Origin: Candidatus Latescibacterota bacterium | GTDB lineage: Bacteria; Latescibacterota; MVCY01 | NCBI GenBank assembly: GCA_030669445.1 | Contig: DAOVDP010000041.1 | Location: 1 to 8,707 of the forward strand | Direction of reading: 5' to 3' | Length of the DNA stretch: 8,707 bases | Shown here: piece after piece, positions 1-5,429 of the stretch | Numbering within the stretch: position 1 is the stretch's first letter | Layout: each line of letters starts with the position of its first letter | Program-made: the position numbers and the translations under genes | Notes under the pieces: model-generated | What the model saw: the letters and a program-made list of their open reading frames with translations, nothing else | Told to the model about the DNA's origin: nothing | The model's database searches: none

Positions 1-24
1 CTGATCGAGAATCTCAACGGCCAA
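1..24 (-). CDS. 5' end of a leftward gene, possibly dnaA (partial)
   Basis: Eight codons are visible before the window edge: TTG read as Met, then A-V-E-I-L-D-Q. The TTG start is chosen because a near-perfect SD (AGGAGGT, minus strand of 31-37) lies at ideal distance, with six bases GTCCAA between. Identity as dnaA is inference. Bacterial dnaA often begins directly beside oriC, two perfect DnaA boxes lie within 135 bp upstream, and a TATAAT -10 box (107-112) points into the gene. The short peptide does not resemble the starts of RpmH (basic MKRT) or ParA (a P-loop close to the N-terminus), which also occur near origins. Eight residues are too few to identify a family, so dnaN or an unrelated gene cannot be excluded. 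Confidence 0.5.
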
Positions 25-30
25 TTGGAC

Positions 31-37
31 ACCTCCT
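31..37 (-). promoter_or_regulatory. Shine-Dalgarno site fixing a TTG start
   Basis: The minus strand reads AGGAGGT followed by six bases and TTG. This is the strongest SD near the left edge and decides the start of the leftward partial gene. No ATG or GTG with comparable spacing competes in that frame. Confidence 0.7.
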
Positions 38-63
38 GAATAGGCTGAAAATTGCCAGAAAAT

Positions 64-72
64 TGTGGATAA
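64..72 (-). promoter_or_regulatory. Perfect DnaA box
   Basis: The plus strand reads TGTGGATAA, the exact complement of the consensus TTATCCACA. It lies 40 bp upstream of the probable dnaA start and downstream of the TATAAT at 107-112. DnaA bound here could therefore repress that promoter. Confidence 0.75.
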
Positions 73-106
73 CTAACTGCTTGTACTATCGCTTCTTTGC
101 CACAAG

Positions 107-112
107 ATTATA
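107..112 (-). promoter_or_regulatory. Perfect -10 hexamer pointing to the probable dnaA gene
   Basis: The minus strand reads TATAAT. The transcript would start near base 100, leaving a leader of about 75 nt that includes the DnaA box at 64-72. No good -35 hexamer is seen at 16-18 bp, so this is a -10-only prediction. Confidence 0.35.
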
Positions 113-148
113 TTTCACCTATGATTACACTAGGATAGTAAGGGAAGG

Positions 149-168
149 TTATCCACAGCTTTTCCACA
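149..168 (+). promoter_or_regulatory. Tandem DnaA boxes (one perfect, one variant)
   Basis: TTATCCACA at 149-157 matches the consensus exactly. Two bases later TTTTCCACA (160-168) differs at one position in the same orientation. Tandem same-strand boxes 11 bp apart are typical of DnaA assembly regions in origins. Confidence 0.75.
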
Positions 169-253
169 TTCCTGGAGTAGGCAAGGGCTGGTTTGCTCAA
201 AGGTTACACCCTACCCCTTTATTGCCAAAACTTAACGCTAAGGCACAAACAAT

Positions 254-655
254 TTAGGAACTTATCTTGTTCTGCTGCTCTTTTTTTGGTGGCATCTTAG
301 CAGAGGCAGGGTTTTGGGTCTGATTGCTTGACTGGCAATTTCCTACAAAAACAGCGCCTTCTTCGATAACCAAAAGCTTTGTCTTAAGGTCCCCTTGTAG
401 TGTAGAACTGGATTCTAAGACCACCCGCTCGGAGGCTTTTAAAGTACCGATGACCTTCCCTGCCACAGTTGCCTTCTTAGTCTCGATATCCGCCTCTATC
501 ACGCCTTCCTTGCCTACTATGAGACTGTCCCCCACAGTGAGCCTCCCTTTTATGCTCCCATCTACGCGTAAGCTATTATTGATGTTGAAAGTGCCTTCAA
601 GGGCTGAGCCCTTTCCGACAATTGTGTTTATCTGTCCTCCGTTCTGTTTAGCCAT
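254..655 (-). CDS. Bactofilin (DUF583, polymer-forming cytoskeletal protein)
   Basis: The 133-residue protein has the bactofilin core at about residues 10-108. It starts T-I-V-G-K-G-S-x-L-E-G-T, then has L-R-V-D-G-S-I-K-G, the repeating V-x-G-K-V-x-G-x-L-x-A rungs, and ends L-x-I-E-E-G-A-x-F-x-G. This is the right-handed beta-helix that polymerises without nucleotide into filaments on the inner face of the membrane. The tail (about 109-133) is short, polar and lysine-rich, as is usual. Length is normal for the family. An AGGAG SD sits inside the last codons of the upstream peptidase gene, only 5 bp away, so the two genes should be co-transcribed. Bactofilins paired with M23 peptidases commonly scaffold local peptidoglycan remodelling and cell shape, which is the likely role here. 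Confidence 0.95.
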   Translation of the reverse strand: MAKQNGGQINTIVGKGSALEGTFNINNSLRVDGSIKGRLTVGDSLIVGKEGVIEADIETKKATVAGKVIGTLKASERVVLESSSTLQGDLKTKLLVIEEGAVFVGNCQSSNQTQNPASAKMPPKKEQQNKISS

Positions 656-660
656 TCTTC

Positions 661-1413
661 CTACTCCTTTCTGGGCAAAAATCTTCTGGGGTTCACTGGT
701 TTAGCATCTTCCAAAACTTCGTAATGCAAGTGGGACGCGGTGCTGTGGCCAGAACTTCCCACAGTGGCTATAACCTGCCCTCTTTTAACTAATTGACCTT
801 CCTTAACAGACATCTCTTTATTGTGGCCATAACGGGTAAAATAGCGGTTGCCGTGCTTGATAATTACCAGGTTTCCCAGGTCATCCGTCCATCCCGCTAA
901 GAGCACCTTCCCGTCAGCGGTAGCTCTCACTGGAGTGCCGGAGGTGGCAGCGATATCGATCCCCTCGTGTCTTTTGCCCATTAGCCCCCGGTATTCACCA
1001 AATTCTGAAGAGACCCTGCCCTCTGTCGGCCAGATGGAAGGAATATCCCTCTGCTGGATAGAGGAATCCTCTCTCAGACTGTCTGTCAACATATATGCAG
1101 ACGGGGCAATAGCCGGGGAAAGTTTAATATTCGCCCCGGCCATTACCCGTAGCTGGCTGTCAATTGCCCGGATTTGCTCTAACTCCAAAGCTAACTGTCT
1201 CACCTTGGCATTCTCGGTTCGCAGGGCAGCGTTCTCTCTGAAAACCTGCACCGTCTTTCCCCAGAAAAGCAAACTTGCCACCACAAAAACCAATAAGGCG
1301 GGGAAAACAATGGTAAGGAACCGGTAGACGGGGCGCCTTAACCTCAGCTTAGTGGCCTTTGAACCGTCATCGGGGACAATAAGAACAGAGATATACTTAG
1401 CCTTAGTCGACAT
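661..1413 (-). CDS. Membrane-anchored LytM/M23 zinc metallopeptidase
   Basis: The 250-residue protein has a basic cytoplasmic N-terminus, one membrane segment (about residues 31-52, F-L-T-I-V-F-P-A-L-L), and a coiled coil (about 54-92, rich in E, L, R and Q). The C-terminal M23 domain spans about 135-240. All zinc ligands are present: H149 and D153 in H-x-x-x-D, and H230 in H-L-H-Y-E. The catalytic H197 (Y-G-H) and H228 are also present, so it should be an active peptidoglycan endopeptidase rather than a degenerate LytM activator. I chose the ATG at 1413, which has an AAGGA 11 bases upstream. A TTG seven codons earlier has no convincing SD. The gene lies 5 bp upstream of bactofilin, so the filament probably positions this enzyme. 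A promoter lies at 1495-1523. The fold and pairing are clear; the exact cell-wall bond cut is unknown. Confidence 0.93.
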   Translation of the reverse strand: MSTKAKYISVLIVPDDGSKATKLRLRRPVYRFLTIVFPALLVFVVASLLFWGKTVQVFRENAALRTENAKVRQLALELEQIRAIDSQLRVMAGANIKLSPAIAPSAYMLTDSLREDSSIQQRDIPSIWPTEGRVSSEFGEYRGLMGKRHEGIDIAATSGTPVRATADGKVLLAGWTDDLGNLVIIKHGNRYFTRYGHNKEMSVKEGQLVKRGQVIATVGSSGHSTASHLHYEVLEDAKPVNPRRFLPRKE

Positions 1414-1494
1414 CAGATACAAAGTCCTTAACAAGCTTTATCTCAGACAGCAATTTATCCAACACGGGCGGATTCCGCTGAAATTCAACGAACA

Positions 1495-1523
1495 AATATA
1501 ATCAGCCGTCAGAGAAAAGTCAA
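1495..1523 (-). promoter_or_regulatory. Sigma70-type promoter of the peptidase-bactofilin operon
   Basis: The minus strand has -35 TTGACT (1518-1523), a 17-bp spacer, and -10 TATATT (1495-1500); each box matches consensus at five of six positions. Transcription would start near 1488, about 75 nt before the peptidase ATG. The promoter lies in the gap after the rimO stop, so the two shape genes can be expressed independently of rimO. Confidence 0.65.
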
Positions 1524-1533
1524 GCACAAGTTC

Positions 1534-2865
1534 TTACCCGATAGAGACAATTCCCCCGGCGATATCATACTCATAAGCTTTCGCTATTCTCACCTTGTAA
1601 AATTGACCCACCTGAGCCTGGCCCTCAGTAATGAGCACCTGACCGTCTACCTCAGGGGCACTCAGTTGAGTGCGTCCTATAAATCGGACAGGAAGAGCGT
1701 CGGTTTGTTGATCAATAAGCACCGGAAGCACTTCACCGACCAATGAGCGGTTAAATTCGAGAGAAATCTTCTGTTGTAGCAACATTACCTGATGAAGCCG
1801 CTCTTCTTTCACCTTTTGAGGTACCTGACGAGCAAATTCCGCCGCTTCAGTCCCCTCTTCCCGCCAATAAGTGAAGGTCCCCAGCCGCTCAAATCTGACT
1901 TGCCGGAGGAAATCGAGCAACTCCTGGAACTCGTGGTCGGTCTCACCTGGAAATCCCACCATCACCGATGTGCGCAAGGCCACCCCGGGAAGTCTTTCTC
2001 TCAGCTTCTGAATAAGCTGGGTAATTTGTTTCCGGGTGATCCGCCGGTTCATCTCGGTCAGAATCCTGTCGGAGATGTGCTGAAGGGGAATATCTAAGCA
2101 GCGGCATACCTTTGGAGTCTCTGCCAGCACATCTATAAGGCCATCCCACCAGTGGGCAGGGTGGGTGTAAAGCAGTCGAAGCCACTCGACACCCTCTATC
2201 TTTGCCAGCTCCCGGATCAGTTCATCCAAGCGCTTCTTGCTGTAGAGATCCGTCCCGTACTTGGTGGTGTCCTGGGCTATCAGGATAAGTTCCCTGGCCC
2301 CTTGCCGAACTAAGTGAGCTGCCTCGGCGGTTACCTCTTCTATGGGTCTGCTTCGCTGTCTGCCGCGAATAAGGGGAATGGTGCAGTAGCTGCACCAGTT
2401 GTCGCAGCCGTCGGCTATCCTGAGATAGGCATAGTGAGAGGGAGTGAGAACTCGTCTTTCTGCCTGGTGCAGCTCTGTTCTCCTCAAACCCAGGAGTTGG
2501 TCGCAGTGTCGAACAATCTGGGATTCATCGGCGAGCCCAAGCAGCAGATCGACTTCTGGTAACTGCTGTTCCAGTTGTTTCTGGTAGCGTTGGACAAGAC
2601 AGCCGGTTACAATCAATTTCTTCTCGCTGCCGTTCTCTTTCAGCCGGGCAGCCTCCAGGATCGTCTCGATGGACTCCTCCTTTGCCGGCTGGATAAAACC
2701 GCAGGTATTGACAACAATTAAATCCGCTTCTCGCTCGGAGCTGAGTTGGTAACCGTTTGCCTCCAGAAGTCCCAACATCTTCTCCGAGTCAACCAAGTTC
2801 TTGGAGCATCCCAAGGTAATTAGCGCCACTTTTGGTCTGTTCATGCTATATTCGGAAGGATTCAT
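1534..2865 (-). CDS. rimO: Ribosomal protein S12 methylthiotransferase RimO
   Basis: The 443-residue radical-SAM enzyme attaches a methylthio group to the beta carbon of a conserved Asp of ribosomal protein S12, using two [4Fe-4S] clusters and S-adenosylmethionine. The N-terminal MTTase domain begins with the RimO signature T-L-G-C-S-K-N-L-V-D-S-E. Its cluster cysteines are C20, C55 (N-T-C-G-F) and C89 (T-G-C). The radical-SAM motif C-D-N-W-C-S-Y-C places C154, C158 and C161. Later landmarks are D-I-P-L-Q-H and G-F-P-G-E-T, and a C-terminal TRAM-like segment occupies about residues 375-443. Length is normal. The ATG at 2865 has a GAGG SD four bases upstream; the Met at residue 8 lacks one. 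T-L-G-C-S-K-N separates it from the tRNA enzyme MiaB. The nearest promoter candidate lies inside the repeat element upstream. Confidence 0.97.
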   Translation of the reverse strand: MNPSEYSMNRPKVALITLGCSKNLVDSEKMLGLLEANGYQLSSEREADLIVVNTCGFIQPAKEESIETILEAARLKENGSEKKLIVTGCLVQRYQKQLEQQLPEVDLLLGLADESQIVRHCDQLLGLRRTELHQAERRVLTPSHYAYLRIADGCDNWCSYCTIPLIRGRQRSRPIEEVTAEAAHLVRQGARELILIAQDTTKYGTDLYSKKRLDELIRELAKIEGVEWLRLLYTHPAHWWDGLIDVLAETPKVCRCLDIPLQHISDRILTEMNRRITRKQITQLIQKLRERLPGVALRTSVMVGFPGETDHEFQELLDFLRQVRFERLGTFTYWREEGTEAAEFARQVPQKVKEERLHQVMLLQQKISLEFNRSLVGEVLPVLIDQQTDALPVRFIGRTQLSAPEVDGQVLITEGQAQVGQFYKVRIAKAYEYDIAGGIVSIG

Positions 2866-2891
2866 TTATCCTCTTAGTACAATCTCTTAGA

Positions 2892-3037
2892 AGCCCACGA
2901 TTTCAATCATGGGCACCAAAACAAAAGACCGTATGAACCGATTTATCGGTTTTTATAATCCTGCATAAATAAACCGTTAAAACGGTTGACCGTTTTATTA
3001 ACGCGCTTTTTCAGACCCACGAATAAATTCGTGGGCT
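2892..3037. repeat. Palindrome-rich miniature element (PATE/BIME-like)
   Basis: This 146-bp gene-free unit lies between rimO and the VWA gene. It is bounded by 9-bp inverted repeats (AGCCCACGA at 2892-2900, TCGTGGGCT at 3029-3037). Each end is itself a palindrome: 2893-2902 with 2905-2914 (10-bp stem, one mismatch that becomes G-U on the minus-strand RNA), and 3016-3024 with 3027-3035 (9-bp perfect stem). Inside are AACCGAT-TT-ATCGGTT (2936-2951) and AACCGTT-AA-AACGGTT (2972-2987). The second overlaps a third palindrome at 2979-2996, so those two cannot both form. Every palindrome has a 2-base centre. Paired end hairpins resemble palindrome-associated elements and REP doublets mobilised by Y1 (IS200/IS605-like or RAYT) transposases. 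No transposase is present here, so any mobility would be in trans. Copy number cannot be seen from one window. Confidence 0.6.
2952..2980 (-). promoter_or_regulatory. Candidate rimO promoter inside the repeat element
   Basis: The minus strand has -35 TTAACG (2975-2980, four of six), a 17-bp spacer, and -10 TATAAA (2952-2957, five of six). Transcription would start near 2945 and run through the left terminal hairpin into rimO. The AT-rich composition of the element makes chance matches likely. Confidence 0.35.
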
Positions 3038-3065
3038 GCCAGAGGATGAATTTCCGTATCTGGGT

Positions 3066-5228
3066 TCATAACAGTCTTCGTCTCCTCCGCACTGTCCACT
3101 CGGTGCCGATCAAGCCCAGGATCAGTGCCAAAATCCAAGGGTAGCTATACAGCCTGACTGAACGGGTCTGGGATCGTCTCTGCTTCTTCAGATCCAACTC
3201 CCCTAACAAGCGGGAAAATCCCTCTGCCCGGCAGAACCTGCCTCCGCTGTGGTAGGCTATTCTTTTCAGAAGCTCATAGTTTGCCTGGGTTTCTTGAAAC
3301 TCTAAGCTGTACTGGTCTACGGTGAACTCTCCCCTGCTCTGCCCCACTTTCCTCTCACCCTTCCAGGCTATTACTTTAACCTGGTAGGTGCCGGGGACAA
3401 GTTTAGAGAGTTGAGATCGATACATGCCGTCTCCGCAATCTTTCAGTTGAACTTGCCTCTGCTTCATCCCTTGTTGAGACAGTGTAACAATCACGTTAGC
3501 CTCTGACAGAGGACTGGCCAGGGGATCGTAGAGCTGTACTTGTAGGTTCACCTTCTCTCCGCTCCGGTAGACTTTCTTGTTGGTGCTTACCTGAACTGGC
3601 GAGAGGTCTCTGGGGACGGTGAGCCAGGCCACGGTGTTTTGCCAGAATTTGTCTGAAGCCCTGTTGGTTTTGCCTATTCCCCACATTACCAGATCCCAAC
3701 GCCAGAAGCCGCAGAAGGGAGCCACCATAACTCTGCCCTTGCCGTAGCTGCTTACTACCACAAGGGGAAGGGAAACCCCGATTGGACCCTTGCAATGAGT
3801 CAGCGTCGTTGCCTTGCGGCTAACACCTTCCAACCTGTTTACCCCGGCAAGGGGCGGCAACTCCTCCCACATCCTCTGATTTTCCATCGGATCCTCAGAG
3901 AGCAGCGTAACCGGATGTCTCTCTCCCGGGGCAGAAACCTCCAGCTGAAATTCTCCTGAGCGAAAGGAGGCCCCTGACCTCAGTGTTACCGGTAAGACAT
4001 TTGCCAGTGGAGATTTTGTGTAGCCCCTGAAGGCATCTTCGCCGCCAATAACTAACAATCCCCCACCCTGCCGGACAAATTCCGAGAGCAATCGCGCTGG
4101 CCGACCCCTAATCACTGACCCAGGCAAATCCAACAGAATAAGTAACTTGAATCTTCGCAGGTCTTTTACAGATGCAGGAAATTCGCCCTGATAGAACTGG
4201 TTGGCTTTTTTGATCACCAGGGGGTGAACCTCCACATTTTTTTCTCTCTCCAATGTTCTTTTGAGGAAGGCAAAATCTGGACTTGGTCCACCTGCCATCA
4301 GAAGCACCCTGATTCGGCTGTCCAAAACCTTCACCTTGAATCTCTGGCGGTTGTTCTCCGGAGAAAGTTCCCCGTCCCCTACTGGAATACTCACCTGATA
4401 GTGATGCAAGCCTGGTTTCTCCACTGGCAATTCAAATTCCACCCGTTGTTCTTTCCCCTCCTCTGTCAGGGTGAGGTACTGTTGGGCTGATTTCTCCCCC
4501 TTTTCGGAGAGTATCACTGTGGTTCTGACTCCGGCGTATCCCCAGCTTTGGATGGTCACCTCCAGGGGCAGGCGGTCTCCCGTGTAGGCAACTGAGGGGA
4601 AGAGAACTCCCGAGAGGCAGATATCTCTTTCGCCTTCGGGGCTTCCGATTCCCACCACAAAGATGGGCACTTTCATCCTTTTAGCCACCCTGAGCGGGTC
4701 TTTGCCCAGGTTGTTGGCTCCGTCGGAGAGGAGGATGAGGGCGGAGAGTCCCTCTGGCTCGAACTTTTTCTCTAATTGCTCCAAGGCAAAACCGATGTCG
4801 GTGCCCTGGCCGGTGAGGGCAAGAGAGTCGACGGAGGCCAGGTCAAAATCAGTGAGGTCGTCCGCAAAGGCGAATATCTTGAGTCGAGAGTCCTGGGCTA
4901 AGCTGTCGAGGGCGCTGCTGGCAAGCAGGGCACCGAGCTGTTCTTGGCGGCTCCCCTGGGAGTCGGTCAGGGACATACTCTGGCTGTGGTCAACTAAAAG
5001 CGCTACGGTGGGCTTTTCTGTCAGGGTGGAGGTAAAGGTGAGCATTGGCTCGAAGAGCAGGAGGGCTATCAGACAGAGAACGGCGGCTCGCAGGGCAAAG
5101 AGGAATCTTCTCAGCCGGCGGGAGATGGGCGGATTGGTTCGCCGGTAGAAAAGCCAGGCCAGTGCTACCAGGATGGGCAGAAGCAGCAGAGGCATTAAGA
5201 TTGAATTTAGGTGGAGATTAAATGCCAT
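3066..5228 (-). CDS. VWA-domain / glutamine-amidotransferase-like membrane protein
   Basis: The 720-residue protein has two N-terminal membrane segments (about 10-27 and 43-63) and a VWA domain (about 74-200). The metal-ion-dependent adhesion site looks intact: D80-x-S82-x-S84, T143 in G-T-D, and D169 in S-D-G. A beta-sandwich linker follows, then a class-I GATase-like domain (about 305-540) with R-V-L-L-M-A-G-G and L-L-V-I-G-G-E-D. No catalytic Cys is visible at the usual nucleophile position, so it is probably non-enzymatic. An Ig-like region (about 545-640) and a final membrane segment (about 695-711) with a basic tail complete it. Such proteins usually sit with MoxR ATPase, DUF58 and BatA-like genes in putative envelope-complex operons; none is in this window. 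An in-frame TAA upstream leaves the ATG at 5228 as the first possible start, but no SD precedes it; a REP-like hairpin occupies that place. The biochemical role is unknown. Confidence 0.85.
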   Translation of the reverse strand: MAFNLHLNSILMPLLLLPILVALAWLFYRRTNPPISRRLRRFLFALRAAVLCLIALLLFEPMLTFTSTLTEKPTVALLVDHSQSMSLTDSQGSRQEQLGALLASSALDSLAQDSRLKIFAFADDLTDFDLASVDSLALTGQGTDIGFALEQLEKKFEPEGLSALILLSDGANNLGKDPLRVAKRMKVPIFVVGIGSPEGERDICLSGVLFPSVAYTGDRLPLEVTIQSWGYAGVRTTVILSEKGEKSAQQYLTLTEEGKEQRVEFELPVEKPGLHHYQVSIPVGDGELSPENNRQRFKVKVLDSRIRVLLMAGGPSPDFAFLKRTLEREKNVEVHPLVIKKANQFYQGEFPASVKDLRRFKLLILLDLPGSVIRGRPARLLSEFVRQGGGLLVIGGEDAFRGYTKSPLANVLPVTLRSGASFRSGEFQLEVSAPGERHPVTLLSEDPMENQRMWEELPPLAGVNRLEGVSRKATTLTHCKGPIGVSLPLVVVSSYGKGRVMVAPFCGFWRWDLVMWGIGKTNRASDKFWQNTVAWLTVPRDLSPVQVSTNKKVYRSGEKVNLQVQLYDPLASPLSEANVIVTLSQQGMKQRQVQLKDCGDGMYRSQLSKLVPGTYQVKVIAWKGERKVGQSRGEFTVDQYSLEFQETQANYELLKRIAYHSGGRFCRAEGFSRLLGELDLKKQRRSQTRSVRLYSYPWILALILGLIGTEWTVRRRRRLL

Positions 5229-5232
5229 TTTT

Positions 5233-5258
5233 GTAGGGGCGACCCTCTGTGGTCGCCC
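5233..5258 (+). repeat. REP-like hairpin (GTAG plus 8-bp stem)
   Basis: GTAG is followed by GGGCGACC, a six-base loop, and GGTCGCCC (perfect 8-bp stem, 5237-5244 with 5251-5258), then TTTTTATTT on the plus strand. GTAG next to a GC-rich hairpin is the signature of REP sequences linked to RAYT transposases. On the plus strand it also looks like an intrinsic terminator, but no plus-strand gene feeds it. On the minus strand it forms in the leader of the VWA gene and ends 5 bp before the ATG. Confidence 0.6.
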
Positions 5259-5335
5259 TTTTTATTTAGGGATAGCGAGTGTCCTACCCTGGGACAAAGT
5301 GTAGGGGAGGTCTGCGCAGTGTGTTCCAATAGAGA

Positions 5336-5396
5336 TTGTAACCACAGGCTTTATGCCTGCAAGTGGGCTGCACACCCATAAAGGGCACAGCTACAA
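5336..5396. repeat. Inverted pair of REP-like units (BIME-like)
   Basis: Two units face each other, each built as TTGTA, nine bases, TTTAT. One is on the plus strand (TTGTA 5336-5340, TTTAT 5350-5354) and one on the minus strand (TTGTA 5396-5392, TTTAT 5382-5378). In each, TTTAT is the loop of a small hairpin: CAGGC/GCCTG at 5345-5359 in the first, CCC/GGG at 5375-5385 plus outer CTG/CAG pairs in the second. The stems differ in sequence but the layout is the same. The rest of the 5229-5429 gap holds a second GTAGGGG at 5302-5308 and no credible gene. Confidence 0.45.
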
Positions 5397-5429
5397 CGGG
5401 CGGGTCAGAATCTCCACGTTTTCAGGCGT

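Larger units (their letters stand above)
38..253. other. Candidate chromosomal replication origin (oriC-like intergenic region)
   Basis: This gene-free stretch separates the bactofilin stop from the probable dnaA start. It holds two perfect DnaA boxes (TTATCCACA): one on the minus strand at 64-72 and one on the plus strand at 149-157. A one-mismatch box (TTTTCCACA) follows at 160-168, and a weaker two-mismatch match (TTTGCCACA) sits at 96-104. Two perfect 9-mers plus close variants in about 100 bp are far beyond chance. An AT-rich patch around 105-125 could be an unwinding element, but no clear 13-mer repeats are seen. The nearly palindromic CTTAACGCTAAG at 232-243 just past the bactofilin stop, followed on the minus strand by TTTT, could be a weak terminator. 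A putative 64-codon plus-strand frame across this region has no family features and is ignored. Confidence 0.65.

Noticed and set aside
63..257. A 64-codon plus-strand frame across the origin region
   Set aside because: It overlaps the DnaA boxes, has no SD, and shows no family-like sequence.
848..1327. Plus-strand frame of 159 codons
   Set aside because: It is the antisense shadow of the well-supported M23 peptidase gene.
4663..5148. Plus-strand frame of 161 codons rich in Ser and Arg
   Set aside because: It is antisense to the VWA domain coding region; the composition is typical of a shadow frame.
5237..5267. Intrinsic terminator on the plus strand (stem plus T-run)
   Set aside because: It has the right shape, but no plus-strand gene lies upstream, and the GTAG head fits a REP-like repeat better. 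It could still terminate antisense transcripts.
5242..5300. Promoter TTGTCC-17-TATCCC for the VWA gene on the minus strand
   Set aside because: The -10 matches consensus poorly and the region is repeat-derived; not reliable.
2892..5396. CRISPR array
   Set aside because: The repeats are palindromic, unequal and irregularly spaced, with no direct repeat-spacer pattern and no cas genes.
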